Shown: positions 53,345-63,151, numbered from the stretch's first letter. The stretch is DNA of 64,000 nt from Marixanthomonas sp. SCSIO 43207 (GCF_019904255.1 NZ_CP063203.1:2541001-2605000), one strand, 5' to 3'. The notes: a model not told the origin generated them from the letters alone. Numbers and translations: made by a program.

Positions 53345-53371
53345 TTGTACAAACTATCTAACATTTAAGTC

Positions 53372-54085
53372 GTGGATAAGCCAATTTTAAAATGTGTTAT
53401 TGTTGATGATTCAACGTTACAACGCCTTTCAATTGTAAAATTAATTGAAAACCATCCTTCGTTAAACTTAGTTGCAGAATACAACAATGCAATTGAAGCC
53501 AAAATGGGATTGGCGACTACAGATATTGACCTTATTTTTCTTGATATTGAAATGCCTATTCTTTCTGGGTTTGATTTACTAGATGATTTAACCAAAAAAC
53601 CACAAATTATTTTTGTAACTGGAAAGACAAAATACGCTTTTAAAGCATTTGATTATGACGCTGTAGATTATCTTCGCAAACCTATCTCAAAAGAACGTTT
53701 TTTAAATGCTGTTCATAAAGTTATTACAAATTATAAGCTTAAAAATGATGATGGCTTTGATGATGAAGACTTCATTTTTGTAAAAAGTAATTTAAAGAAA
53801 CGCAAGGTATTTCTCAATGAGCTGCGATACATTGAAGCACTAGGAGACTATGTAAAACTTGTGACAGAACACGATGCACTAGTTGTGCTTTCTACTATGA
53901 AGGCTTTTGAAGCTTTGTTGCCAAGTGATCGTTTTTTACGTATTCATAAATCATACATCGTAAATCTAGACAAGGTTGAGCGGTACAATAGCAAAATAAT
54001 TGAGCTTGAAAATGAACAGTTACCACTTAGTAGAAACCGTAAAAATGATCTTGTTGAAGCACTTTCTGCTTCTATGAAGTCTTAA
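53372..54085 (+). CDS. LytTR-type response regulator
   Basis: The 237-residue regulator starts at GTG 53372. The receiver domain has VDDS (11-14), phosphoacceptor D58 (IFLDIEMP), T82-like TGKTKYAFKAF and K103-like YLRKPISKERF. A LytTR DNA-binding domain follows (FVKSNLKKRKVFLNELRYIEALGDYVKL, RFLRIHKSYIVNLDKVERYNS). No histidine kinase gene is adjacent. Its stop overlaps the priA stop by 4 bp. Confidence 0.92.
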   Translation: MDKPILKCVIVDDSTLQRLSIVKLIENHPSLNLVAEYNNAIEAKMGLATTDIDLIFLDIEMPILSGFDLLDDLTKKPQIIFVTGKTKYAFKAFDYDAVDYLRKPISKERFLNAVHKVITNYKLKNDDGFDDEDFIFVKSNLKKRKVFLNELRYIEALGDYVKLVTEHDALVVLSTMKAFEALLPSDRFLRIHKSYIVNLDKVERYNSKIIELENEQLPLSRNRKNDLVEALSASMKS

Positions 54086-56532
54086 TAATTATCAACATCT
54101 ATTAATAATCTAACGCTAGAAAACTCTTTTATAGCGTTAAAACTCTGTTCAACTCGATTGATATACTTTTTTGTGTGTTCAAGCGATTGCTTTTTGGGAA
54201 TTTTAATAAGTATGTTGCTTATATACATATTTCTAATTCTACCTACCGGTGGTGGTTCTGGACCCAAAACTTGTTCACCTAGTTTATTCTCTAATGCTTG
54301 ACCAAACCACTTAGCTGCTTTTTGCATTTTTTGAAGATTGCGGTCTTTACACGTGATTTTTATAGTTCGATAATACGGAGGGTATTTATATTGATAGCGT
54401 TCTTCAAGTTGTTGATCATACATCCCGCTATAATCATTTGTACTCACTTGCTGTAATATTTGATGGTATGGATTATATGTTTGTATTAATACTTTCCCTC
54501 GTTTACTTGTGCGTCCTGCCCTACCCGAAACTTGTTGCAACAATTGAAAACTTCTTTCATGTGCTCTAAAATCCGGGAAGTTCAACAAATTATCAGCATT
54601 CATAACACCCACCAAACTAATATTCCTAAAATCAAGACCTTTTGCAAGCATTTGTGTACCCACTAAAATATCAATTTCCTCATTTTCCAACTTTGCAATA
54701 AGCTTTGCATATGCGTTTTTCCCACGTGTAGTATCTTGATCCATACGTGCTATAGAATGTTTTGGGAACAGAGCTTTTAATTCGGTTTCAATCTGTTCGG
54801 TTCCAAAACCTTTGGTATCTAAGGTTTCACTACCACAAGCCATGCAAGAAAGCTGCATTGCCATGTGATACCCACAGTAATGACAACGCAATTCATTTTT
54901 ATATTGATGGTAGGTTAAGCTTACATCACAATTAGGACATTGTGGCGAGGTTCCGCAAGTAGTACATTCAACAATTGGTGAAAAGCCTCTCCTATTCTGA
55001 AATAAAATTATTTGCTCACCCAACTCTAACACCTCTTGCATTTCTTCTAACAAACGATCACTAAAGTGGCCCTTCATACGTTTTTTACGAGATTTCTCTT
55101 TTATATCTACCAGCTCAATTTCTGGCATTAATACATTGCCATAACGGGTTTTTAAAGTGACCAAGCCGTATTTACCTTGAGATGCGTTAAAGTAACTTTC
55201 TAGCGATGGTGTAGCAGACCCCATCAAAGTCTTGGCATTATGAATTGAAGCCAAAACAACTGCAGCATCTCTTGCATGATAACGAGGTGCAGGATTATAT
55301 TGCTTAAAAGAAGGCTCATGTTCTTCATCAACAAGAATTAACCCTAAATTTTGAAAAGGTAAAAACATTGAAGAACGAGCTCCAATTATAATTTGTGCTT
55401 TGGGCTTTGAGTGCAATACATTATTCCATACTTCTACTCGCTCGTTGACTGAATACTTTGAATGATAAACCGAAACCTTTGAACCAAAATAATGTTGTAA
55501 CCTAGCTATTAACTGTGTAGTTAAAGCTATTTCAGGAAGCATATACAATACTTGCTTTCCTGTTTTAAGTATTTCTGAAATGAGGCGAACATAAATTTCA
55601 GTTTTACCACTTGAAGTAACACCGTGTAACAACGTTACGTCTTTGGTTTTAAAAGATTCTTTAATTTCTGAAAAGGCAACTTGCTGGGCTTCATTAAGTG
55701 TTTTAATATCTGAAGCTTCATCACCAGAATACTCTACTCGATCCTTTTTTATAAAATACTCTTCTAGAATCTCTTTCTCAACTAATGATTTAATAACCGC
55801 TGAAGAAGTATCACTTTTCTTAGTGAGCTGTTTTACACTTATAGGTTTGTTGCTTTGTGCAGTTAACATAAACAGATTCATCAATACTTCTCGCTGTTTG
55901 TGTGCTCTTTTTGAAAGTTGATCTAAAAGGTCTCTAAGGTTTTCTTCTGAAGCATATTTTGAAGCAATCTTTACATACCGTTTCAATTTCGGCTTGTATT
56001 GTTCAAATACTTCTTCTTGTACGTGAATAATATTTTTCTGAAGTAATTTTTCAAGTACAGCAACTACATTTTTTCTGTCTAGAACAGAGCGTACATCGTT
56101 AATATGAATAGAGGATTGATGTTGCAAAGCTTCAAAAACCAAAAACTCTTCGTCGCTCAAAGTATCTTCAGAAACATCGTTTTTTGATAATGAAATAATT
56201 GTTTCGCTTTCTAGCAAAAAAGCGCTTGGCAAAGCTGCTCTTATTACTTCGCCTAGCGTGCACATATAATATGCAGCGATCCATTGCCAATGTTTTATTT
56301 GCGATTGAGTGACAATGGGATATTTATCTAATATTTGATCAATTTCTTTTGTTTCATACCCACTTGGTGCGGTTTGATGTACTTGATACACAATTGCTGT
56401 GTAGACTTTAGACTTACCAAAAGGAACAGCCACACGCATACCTTGACGAAGAAAAGCTGCTTCATCTTTATTGACCTTATAGGTGAATTTTTGTTTTAAA
56501 GGAATAGGAAGAATAACGTCAATGTAATACAC
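54082..56532 (-). CDS. priA: Primosomal protein N' (replication restart helicase)
   Basis: PriA (816 residues) has the N-terminal DNA-binding region (YIDVILPIPLKQKFTYKV), Walker A HGVTSSGKTEIYVRL, motif II VDEEHEPSFKQ, a zinc-binding Cys series (CTTCGTSPQCPNCDVSL, CHYCGYHMAM, CMACGS) inserted between helicase lobes, and VGTQMLAKGLDF. It restarts stalled replication forks. Length is normal. A terminator-like stem lies between it and the DUF2147 gene. Confidence 0.95.
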   Translation of the reverse strand: MYYIDVILPIPLKQKFTYKVNKDEAAFLRQGMRVAVPFGKSKVYTAIVYQVHQTAPSGYETKEIDQILDKYPIVTQSQIKHWQWIAAYYMCTLGEVIRAALPSAFLLESETIISLSKNDVSEDTLSDEEFLVFEALQHQSSIHINDVRSVLDRKNVVAVLEKLLQKNIIHVQEEVFEQYKPKLKRYVKIASKYASEENLRDLLDQLSKRAHKQREVLMNLFMLTAQSNKPISVKQLTKKSDTSSAVIKSLVEKEILEEYFIKKDRVEYSGDEASDIKTLNEAQQVAFSEIKESFKTKDVTLLHGVTSSGKTEIYVRLISEILKTGKQVLYMLPEIALTTQLIARLQHYFGSKVSVYHSKYSVNERVEVWNNVLHSKPKAQIIIGARSSMFLPFQNLGLILVDEEHEPSFKQYNPAPRYHARDAAVVLASIHNAKTLMGSATPSLESYFNASQGKYGLVTLKTRYGNVLMPEIELVDIKEKSRKKRMKGHFSDRLLEEMQEVLELGEQIILFQNRRGFSPIVECTTCGTSPQCPNCDVSLTYHQYKNELRCHYCGYHMAMQLSCMACGSETLDTKGFGTEQIETELKALFPKHSIARMDQDTTRGKNAYAKLIAKLENEEIDILVGTQMLAKGLDFRNISLVGVMNADNLLNFPDFRAHERSFQLLQQVSGRAGRTSKRGKVLIQTYNPYHQILQQVSTNDYSGMYDQQLEERYQYKYPPYYRTIKITCKDRNLQKMQKAAKWFGQALENKLGEQVLGPEPPPVGRIRNMYISNILIKIPKKQSLEHTKKYINRVEQSFNAIKEFSSVRLLIDVDNY

Positions 56533-56557
56533 AAAACTAAGTTTTCAGAAAAGAATA

Positions 56558-56581
56558 AGGCTACCCAAAATTGAGCAGCCT
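56558..56581 (-). terminator. Probable terminator of the nadC-YihY-DUF2147 group
   Basis: AGGCT and AGCCT pair around a 14-nt loop; on the minus strand the stem is followed by a T-rich stretch. The stem is short, so confidence is moderate. Confidence 0.4.
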
Positions 56582-56604
56582 AAAGATAGTATTTTAAACA
56601 GAAT

Positions 56605-57033
56605 TTATTTTACGCGGTCCCAATATTGTGTTCTTCCTAATAAAGAAAAACCAATATAACCACGAACTTTTAACTTATTTGAGTTTTCCAATTCTATGTA
56701 GCACTTATAAAGTTTTCCACTATTTGGGTCTAGAATTTTACCATCATTATATTCATCGCCATCTTTTTCAAGACCTTTTATAATTACCAAGCCTAAAACT
56801 GGTTTCCCTTCATCTGAACCAGGACAATCTACACAGGTAGCATCTTTTTTATCTGGGTTCAAAATTTCAACGACTTTACCGTAAATTTTACCATTTTCTT
56901 TATAGATTTCTACGATAGATTTTGCTTCTCCGGTTTCGTCATCAATAGTTTTCCATTTTCCAGTTACATCTTGAGCTATTGCAGGAATCACGGCAAAAGC
57001 GAATAAAGTAATTGTTAAAAATAATTTTCTCAT
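56605..57033 (-). CDS. DUF2147 domain-containing exported protein
   Basis: The 142-residue protein has a signal peptide (MRKLFLTITLFAFAVIPAIAQ) and the DUF2147 pattern: DVTGKWKTIDDETGEAKSIVEI, GKIYGKVVEIL, CVDCPG, VIIKGLEKDGDEYNDGKILDPNSGKLYKC and YIGFSLLGRTQYWDRV. It is periplasmic; the family function is unknown. It follows the YihY-like gene by 4 bp. Confidence 0.88.
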   Translation of the reverse strand: MRKLFLTITLFAFAVIPAIAQDVTGKWKTIDDETGEAKSIVEIYKENGKIYGKVVEILNPDKKDATCVDCPGSDEGKPVLGLVIIKGLEKDGDEYNDGKILDPNSGKLYKCYIELENSNKLKVRGYIGFSLLGRTQYWDRVK

Positions 57034-57037
57034 CTGT

Positions 57038-57979
57038 TTATGTATTAGTGTTATTTTTTTTGTTTTTATCCTTCAACAATTGAAGTGATACATTTAATTC
57101 AAATCCTAATAAAAGTAAATTTGAGTTTATCCAAATATAGAACATCATTATCAAAAGTGCACCAAGTGAACCGTATAATTCGTTATAATTTGAAAAGTTA
57201 TTTATGTAAATACCAAATAAATAAGTAGTTAGCAAAAATAAAATTGTAGTAACAAAAGCTCCTAAAGAGAAAAATCGTGACTCTTTACCTTGCTTAGTCC
57301 CAAAATAATACAGGATTGAGATAATAGTATAAACCATCAACACAAATATAACCAGTTGTAATATTGAAATGATATAAACGTGGTCCTGTATATAAGCTTT
57401 ACCAACCAGTTCACTTATTAAAAATTCACCATATAAAATAACTCCTACTGTAGTTAACAATAATAATGCCAATAAAATTGCAACTCCCACAGCCACAAAA
57501 TATTGACGAAAAAAGTTTCGGTTTATTGTTACGTGAAAAGAATACTCAAATGCACTAAAAATTGAATTAACACCATTGGCAGATAAAAATAATGCCAGAA
57601 GAATAGAAAAAGATAAAAGTCCGCCACGTGGGTTAACAGCAATATCTGCAATTACCGGATAAAATAAATCTGCAGTTTGTGGTGGTAGTAAATCTTCTAT
57701 AAAAATTAAAAAACGAGTTAAAAATCCATCTATAAAATCTAAATAAGGAATTAAATTTAAGATGAATAACAAGAAAGGAAAAATAGCGATAAAAAAACTA
57801 TATGCTATAGAACTGGCTCTTGATGAAAAAGTTCCTTTTATAATTCCGGTTCCATAAATTTCCAATAAATGATACAATGACAAGCCATTGGTACCTGGTA
57901 TTTTAATTCGTTTACTAAGGCCAACAAGATTACGAATTACAGGAAGCTTCTCTATGTTTAATGGTTCATTATCGGGCAT
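57038..57979 (-). CDS. YihY/virulence factor BrkB family membrane protein
   Basis: The 313-residue protein has about six membrane helices with the YihY signatures RASSIAYSFFIAIFPFLLFIL, NPRGGLLSFSILLALFLSANGVNSIFSAFEYSF and SLGALLIMMFYIWINSNLLLLGFELN. The exact activity of the family is not settled. Its start codon overlaps the nadC stop by one base. Confidence 0.9.
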   Translation of the reverse strand: MPDNEPLNIEKLPVIRNLVGLSKRIKIPGTNGLSLYHLLEIYGTGIIKGTFSSRASSIAYSFFIAIFPFLLFILNLIPYLDFIDGFLTRFLIFIEDLLPPQTADLFYPVIADIAVNPRGGLLSFSILLALFLSANGVNSIFSAFEYSFHVTINRNFFRQYFVAVGVAILLALLLLTTVGVILYGEFLISELVGKAYIQDHVYIISILQLVIFVLMVYTIISILYYFGTKQGKESRFFSLGAFVTTILFLLTTYLFGIYINNFSNYNELYGSLGALLIMMFYIWINSNLLLLGFELNVSLQLLKDKNKKNNTNT

Positions 57980-58836
57980 TAAACAGCTTTTAAACTTAAA
58001 TCCATATTATAAACCGAATGAGTTAACGCACCACTGCTTATGTAGTCTACACCGCACTCTGCATATTTTTTTGCAGTATCTAGTGTAATGCCTCCACTAG
58101 ACTCTGTAAGGCAAGCGTCTCCTATCATTTGTACCGCTTTTTTGGTATCTTCATAATTAAAGTTATCAATCAAAATACGATAAACACCTTTATTTTGAAG
58201 AATTTCTTCTATTTCATTAAGATCACGAGCCTCAACAATAATTTTAAGATCCAAGCTGTTTTGTTTTAAATACGCTTGAGTTTTTTGAATTGCTTTGGTA
58301 ATGCCTCCACAAAAATCAATATGATTGTCTTTTAGCATTATCATATCATACAATGCAAACCTATGGTTTTCTCCTCCTCCTATTTTTACTGCCCATTTTT
58401 CTAGGGCTCTAATTCCGGGAGTGGTTTTACGGGTATCCAAAATTTGAGTTTTTGTACCTTCCAGTAACTTTACATATTCATTAGTTTTTGTAGCAATAGC
58501 ACTCATGCGTTGCATAGCGTTTAAAACTAATCTTTCAGACTTTAAAATAGATTGTGATAAACCACTTACGTAAAAACAAACATCGCCTTTTTTAACTGGA
58601 CTACCATCTTTGATTTTTACATCTAATTTTAAACCTGTATCTACAAATTCAAAAACTTGACGAGCAAAATCAATACCGGCTATAATACCGTCTTCTTTTA
58701 CTAGCAACTTTGCCTTTCCAGTTGCATCTTCAGGAATACAAGCTAAGGAGCTATGATCACCGTGACCTACGTCTTCTCGTATGGCGTTACTTATTATTAA
58801 GTTTATTTCTTTATTAAATTGTTTTTCTGAAATCAT
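57979..58836 (-). CDS. nadC: Nicotinate-nucleotide pyrophosphorylase (carboxylating)
   Basis: The 285-residue protein makes nicotinate mononucleotide from quinolinate and PRPP in NAD synthesis. Motifs include EDVGHGDHSSLACIP, LLEGTKTQILDTRKTTPGIRALEKWAV and VKIGGGENHRFALYD, plus the C-terminal barrel end SSGGITLDTAKKYAECGVDYISSGALTHS. I prefer the ATG at 58836 over an upstream in-frame TTG at 58845. It heads the nadC-YihY-DUF2147 group. Confidence 0.95.
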   Translation of the reverse strand: MISEKQFNKEINLIISNAIREDVGHGDHSSLACIPEDATGKAKLLVKEDGIIAGIDFARQVFEFVDTGLKLDVKIKDGSPVKKGDVCFYVSGLSQSILKSERLVLNAMQRMSAIATKTNEYVKLLEGTKTQILDTRKTTPGIRALEKWAVKIGGGENHRFALYDMIMLKDNHIDFCGGITKAIQKTQAYLKQNSLDLKIIVEARDLNEIEEILQNKGVYRILIDNFNYEDTKKAVQMIGDACLTESSGGITLDTAKKYAECGVDYISSGALTHSVYNMDLSLKAV

Positions 58837-58948
58837 TGCAATCAATTTTTAGCTAAAATACTAAAAAGCCCTTTTATTTTAGGCAATTGTTATACTTTGG
58901 AATACATTTTGATTTTTTTCGGAATAGTAATCATATAAAACTTTAATT

Positions 58949-59305
58949 ATGAAAACAGATTTTTACACCAAAACTATTTTGACCGTTATTGCCATTTGTC
59001 TAACCATCAATGTGGTTAAAGAGTTGAATATTATACCACAGGCACACGCTTCAAAAAAGATAACAGAAACAGCCGATAATTACAAATTAGTACCTATTGG
59101 TGAAAATAACACACTTGACGTTCGTATTGTTGATATTAACACGTATGACGAACTTAAAGTTAGCGTGAGTAATATTGATACCAACGATGAAATGAAGGTA
59201 AACATAAGCCGTATTAATACTAGTGACGAACTAGACGTTAATATAGATGAAATTGGCGGTAGCTTTGTTTCTATGGGTGGCCCAATACCAGTAACAACAG
59301 ATTAA
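58949..59305 (+). CDS. Small membrane-anchored protein with 13-residue tandem repeats
   Basis: The 118-residue protein has an N-terminal membrane/signal segment (about residues 8-28) and then three and a half tandem 13-residue units: LDVRIVDINTYDE (56-68), LKVSVSNIDTNDE (69-81), MKVNISRINTSDE (82-94) and LDVNIDEIG. The alternating valine/isoleucine pattern suggests a short beta-solenoid or beta-hairpin stack. I know no named family. Its stop at 59305 abuts the ndh stop on the other strand. Confidence 0.75.
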   Translation: MKTDFYTKTILTVIAICLTINVVKELNIIPQAHASKKITETADNYKLVPIGENNTLDVRIVDINTYDELKVSVSNIDTNDEMKVNISRINTSDELDVNIDEIGGSFVSMGGPIPVTTD

Positions 59306-60583
59306 TTAAACATCTTTTCTGAAAGGTCTAATGATTAATCGTGCTGCTCTATCATAGCTTATGTAGTTGTAAGTCCAATTGAAAAAAGTAACCACTCTGT
59401 TTCGAAAGCCTACTAAGAACCACAAGTGAATAAACATCCAGATAAACCAAGCAATAAAGCCTCCCAGATGCATTTTTTTAATATCTACCACAGCTTTATT
59501 ACGGCCAACGGTGGCCATTGTACCTTTATCAAAATATTCAAAAGGTTTAAGTGGTTTATTTCTAAGTAAGCGTTTAAAGTTTTCACCTAGGTGTTTTCCT
59601 TGTTGTATAGCAGGTTGAGCTACTTGAGGATGTCCTTTTGGGTAATCTTCGGTTTCCATTAAAGCAATATCGCCTAGTGCAAAAATTGCATCTGTACCTT
59701 CAACTTTACTATATTCATTAACATAGTAACGATTTATTTTTTCCATTAAAGATGCTCCGTCTATACCTTTTACAGGGTTTCCGGTAACACCTGCTGCCCA
59801 GATAAATGCTTCGGTTTCAAAACTTTTCCCTTCTTTTGTGGTAACTATTTTTCCATCATAATCTTCAATCATCGTGTTTAAATGAACGTGCACACCTAAA
59901 CGTTCTAGAAAATCTTGCGCCATCTTTGATGATTTTTCACTCATTGGTGGTAAGACACGATCCATACCCTCGAGAAGGTGCACTTGCATTTCGGCTTCAT
60001 TCATTTCAGTATAGTCATCTTCTAGAATACCACTTTTAAATTCGGCCAATGCTCCTGCAAGTTCAACCCCTGTAGGACCGGCACCGGCGATCACAAAATT
60101 TAATAGCCGTTTACGTTCTTCGGGATCTTCGGTCATATCTGCTTTTTCGATATTTTGAAGCATTAAGCTACGTATGTTTAATGCCTGCGGAACCGTTTTC
60201 ATTGGCATACTGTTTTGCTCAATATTTTGATTCCCGAAGTAATTTGTTTTTGTACCTGTTGCAATTACCAAGTAATCATATGTGAGGTTTCCTATTGAAG
60301 TTTCTATCTCCTTTTTCTCTTTATTGATATAGTTGACTTCTGCCAAACGAAAATGAAAATTTTTATTTTTTCTGAAAATTTTCCGAAGTGGATATGCAAT
60401 AGAATCTGGTTCTAGTCCTGAGGTAGAAACTTGATACAGTAATGGTTGAAATGTGTGGTAATTATTTTTATCAAAAAGAACAATCTGTATTGGTTCATTT
60501 TTGATTTTTTTGATAAAAGAAATACCTGCAAAACCACCTCCAATGACAACAACACGAGGATTTTGAGTTTTTGGTAAATTCAT
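59306..60583 (-). CDS. ndh: Type II NADH dehydrogenase (NAD(P)/FAD-dependent oxidoreductase)
   Basis: The 425-residue flavoprotein has two dinucleotide-binding folds: VVIGGGFAGISFIKKI (FAD, 11-27) and FVIAGAGPTGVELAGALAEF (NADH). The middle carries ALGDIALMETEDYPKG, and the C-terminal part has a hydrophobic anchor helix (FIAWFIWMFIHLWFLVGF). It passes electrons from NADH to quinone without pumping protons and is peripheral to the inner membrane. Confidence 0.92.
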   Translation of the reverse strand: MNLPKTQNPRVVVIGGGFAGISFIKKIKNEPIQIVLFDKNNYHTFQPLLYQVSTSGLEPDSIAYPLRKIFRKNKNFHFRLAEVNYINKEKKEIETSIGNLTYDYLVIATGTKTNYFGNQNIEQNSMPMKTVPQALNIRSLMLQNIEKADMTEDPEERKRLLNFVIAGAGPTGVELAGALAEFKSGILEDDYTEMNEAEMQVHLLEGMDRVLPPMSEKSSKMAQDFLERLGVHVHLNTMIEDYDGKIVTTKEGKSFETEAFIWAAGVTGNPVKGIDGASLMEKINRYYVNEYSKVEGTDAIFALGDIALMETEDYPKGHPQVAQPAIQQGKHLGENFKRLLRNKPLKPFEYFDKGTMATVGRNKAVVDIKKMHLGGFIAWFIWMFIHLWFLVGFRNRVVTFFNWTYNYISYDRAARLIIRPFRKDV

Positions 60584-60705
60584 AGTCTAGGGTTATACCA
60601 TAAAATTACTATTTGTTTTGCAGCTTCTTTGTATAAAAAGTAATTTTAAGACTTTTGTAACAATCTTGTTTGTTAGGCTACTAATAAACTACTAACATCA
60701 ATTAC

Positions 60706-61200
60706 TTGACAAAAGAACTTGAACATAGGTTTGTAACCCAACTGGAGGAGAATCAAAATATTGTGCACAAAATTTGCCGGTTATATACCAATGACCAAGC
60801 CTCGCATAATGATCTTTTCCAAGAGATTACTATACAATTATGGAAGGCTTATCCTAAATTTCGTGGTGATTCAAAGTTTAGTACTTGGATGTATCGAGTA
60901 GCTTTAAACACCGCTATTACATTATATAGAAAAAAGAAACGTAGGATTGATACAGCTAGTTTTGAAAATATAAGTTTCAAAATTAAAGCTGAACCATATG
61001 ATGACACTATTGAAGAACAGTTAAAATTGATGTATAGCGCTGTAAAAACATTGAATGATATTGACAAAGCACTTGTTTTTCTATATCTAGAAGATAAAAA
61101 TTACAAAGAAATCTCTGAAACCCTAGGTATCACCGAGGTTAATGCACGTGTAAAGATGAACAGAATTAAAGAGAAATTACGTAAAATATTAAATCCATAG
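60706..61200 (+). CDS. ECF-type RNA polymerase sigma factor
   Basis: The 164-residue protein starts at TTG 60706. Region 2 has ASHNDLFQEITIQLWKAYPKFRGDSKFSTWMYRVALNTAI and region 4 has YLEDKNYKEISETLGITEVNARVKMNRIKEKLRKIL. It is followed 13 bp later by a membrane protein that could be its anti-sigma partner. A plausible promoter is TTTG 60628-60631 with GACTTTTG 60650-60657. Confidence 0.93.
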   Translation: MTKELEHRFVTQLEENQNIVHKICRLYTNDQASHNDLFQEITIQLWKAYPKFRGDSKFSTWMYRVALNTAITLYRKKKRRIDTASFENISFKIKAEPYDDTIEEQLKLMYSAVKTLNDIDKALVFLYLEDKNYKEISETLGITEVNARVKMNRIKEKLRKILNP

Positions 61201-61213
61201 GAGATTAAAATAG

Positions 61214-61879
61214 ATGGACGAATTAGAATTATTAAAAAAAGATTGGCAAAGTAGGGAGCAAAAGCTTCCGAAGTTGTCTTACGAGGACATTTATAAAATG
61301 TTACTCAAAAAATCATCTTCTATTGTGAAGTGGATTTTTTATATAAGTATTGGCGAAATTATACTTTGGACACTTTTGTCTATTATTTTACCACAAATAA
61401 GTGAGAACTTCAGTATAAGTACTACCATCAATGATGAGCTAGGTCTTCACAACATTTTGATTGTAGCAAATACTATTAACTATATAATTTTTATAGGCTT
61501 CATATATATATTTTATAGAAATCACCGCTTAATAAAAGTAACAGACTCCTTAAAAGAGTTGATGAAAAATATTCTAAAAACCAGAAAAGCAGTTAAGTAT
61601 TTTGTCATTTATAATGTAGGAGCAAATGCTCTTTTTATGCTCTCTATGAACATTTACTACTATTTTAATAAAGACGAACTTTTTAAAGTTATTTCACAAA
61701 ATTATGAAGGGCTAGAGGCTGTTTCAAAAGAAAGTTTTTCATCTGTCTTTTTTATATCACAATTGGTAGTAGGACTTTTATTTATTGGGTTTATTCTTGT
61801 TTTTTACAGAATTATCTACGGAATACTCTTAAAACGTTTACAACGAAACTATAAAGAATTGAAAAAAATCGAAATGTAA
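61214..61879 (+). CDS. Membrane protein, probable partner of the ECF sigma factor
   Basis: The 221-residue protein has a short cytoplasmic N-terminus (MDELELLKKDWQSREQKLPKLSYEDIYKM) and four membrane helices (about 38-58, 75-95, 130-150 and 175-200). The N-terminal MDELELLKKDWQ motif is common to Bacteroidota proteins encoded directly after an ECF sigma gene. An anti-sigma role is inferred from position only; there is no ZAS-like His-Cys motif. Confidence 0.65.
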   Translation: MDELELLKKDWQSREQKLPKLSYEDIYKMLLKKSSSIVKWIFYISIGEIILWTLLSIILPQISENFSISTTINDELGLHNILIVANTINYIIFIGFIYIFYRNHRLIKVTDSLKELMKNILKTRKAVKYFVIYNVGANALFMLSMNIYYYFNKDELFKVISQNYEGLEAVSKESFSSVFFISQLVVGLLFIGFILVFYRIIYGILLKRLQRNYKELKKIEM

Positions 61880-61935
61880 CACACTATGTGTTTAAAATTA
61901 ATTAGTTAGCAGCTCTTATAGTAATCAATTAAACA

Positions 61936-63093
61936 TTATTGCTTACTCTTTTTTCGGCTACCTTCATACATTTCGTATCGTACTAAGCGACTTTCTAGCT
62001 TTCCGTTATAGAGTTTTATTTTCTTTGAAGCTTTTAAACCTACATTTTTCAAAGCTTCCATATTGCTAGTTATCATCCAAGCTTGAGTTCCCGGATAATT
62101 TTGTTTAAGAGTATCTCCTATTTTTTTATAGAAAGCGTCAATATCTTCAACTGAAATTCGCTCATCATAAGGTGGATTAAATAAAAGATACATTGGTTTA
62201 TCTACCGGTTTTTCACTCTTAAAAAAGTCTTGTTGCTTTACTTCAATAAAATCTTGAAGGTTGGCATTTTTTATATTTTCTTTTGCTTTTGTAATAGTGT
62301 AGCCATCTATATCTGAACCATAAATCTTAAAATGAAAATCTTTAATCTTTTTAAGTGCAGCGTTTTCAATCACTTCATATAAATCTACATCAAAATCTGG
62401 CCAAGTTTCAAAGCCAAATTCATCTCTATTTAAATTTGGAGGAATATTACAAGCAATCATAGCAGCTTCTGTCAAAATAGTTCCGCTACCACACATAGGA
62501 TCCATAAAACTACACTGTCCTTCCCAACCAGAAAGCATAATCATACCTGCTGCTAGCACTTCATTTATAGGTGCAATTGTATTTGCTGTTTTATAGCCTC
62601 TTTTATGTAATGATTGACCACTACTGTCTAGTGAAACTGTACAAATATTTCGGTCTATATGAATGTTAATTCGCAATGTAGGATGGTCTAAATCTACATC
62701 TGGTCTTATTCCTTCTTTGTCTCTAAATCTATCAACAATAGCATCTTTAGTTTTTAATGCTACATACTGTGAATGTGTAAATTGTTTAGAAAATACAGTA
62801 GCGTCAACAGCTAAGCTACCATTGGCTTGCATGTAATTTTCCCATTGTATTTTATAGATGTTTTTATAAAGATCTTCTTCAGTAAAAACATTAAATGCAG
62901 TTATAGGTTTTAAAATTTTTATAGCAGTACGGCAACAGAGATTTGCTTTGTACATAAAACCTGTATCGCCTTCAAAAGCAACATTGCGGGTTCCTTTCTC
63001 TATTCCTGAAGCACCTAATTGACGCAATTCTTTTTCTAATAAATCTTCTAGCCCGTATAATGTCTTGGCCACCATTTTAAAATTATTTCCCAT
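61936..63093 (-). CDS. THUMP-domain class I RNA methyltransferase (RlmL-like)
   Basis: I place the start at ATG 63093 (385 residues); the usual N-terminus MVAKTLYGLEDLLEKELRQLGA begins 6 residues later, and 20 residues of an upstream extension look spurious. A THUMP domain (residues about 45-160) precedes a Rossmann methyltransferase with FMDPMCGSGTILTEAAM, YGSDIDGYTITKAKENIKNA and the catalytic NPPYDERI. It likely methylates N2 of a guanine in 23S rRNA. Confidence 0.88.
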   Translation of the reverse strand: MGNNFKMVAKTLYGLEDLLEKELRQLGASGIEKGTRNVAFEGDTGFMYKANLCCRTAIKILKPITAFNVFTEEDLYKNIYKIQWENYMQANGSLAVDATVFSKQFTHSQYVALKTKDAIVDRFRDKEGIRPDVDLDHPTLRINIHIDRNICTVSLDSSGQSLHKRGYKTANTIAPINEVLAAGMIMLSGWEGQCSFMDPMCGSGTILTEAAMIACNIPPNLNRDEFGFETWPDFDVDLYEVIENAALKKIKDFHFKIYGSDIDGYTITKAKENIKNANLQDFIEVKQQDFFKSEKPVDKPMYLLFNPPYDERISVEDIDAFYKKIGDTLKQNYPGTQAWMITSNMEALKNVGLKASKKIKLYNGKLESRLVRYEMYEGSRKKSKQ

Positions 63094-63125
63094 AACGTTC
63101 TTTATAATTTGAAACAAAATTACAG

Positions 63126-63133
63126 TATTTTTG
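63126..63133 (+). promoter_or_regulatory. -7 promoter box of the methyltransferase gene at 63152
   Basis: TATTTTTG matches TAnnTTTG exactly 18 bp before ATG 63152. It argues against the in-frame TTG at 63131 as the start. Confidence 0.5.
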
Positions 63134-63151
63134 CAGGGCAAAACTATCTTC

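Noticed and set aside
58949..59305. 39-nt periodicity as a CRISPR array
   Set aside because: The repeats are not identical at the DNA level, have no spacers and form part of an open reading frame with a membrane signal.
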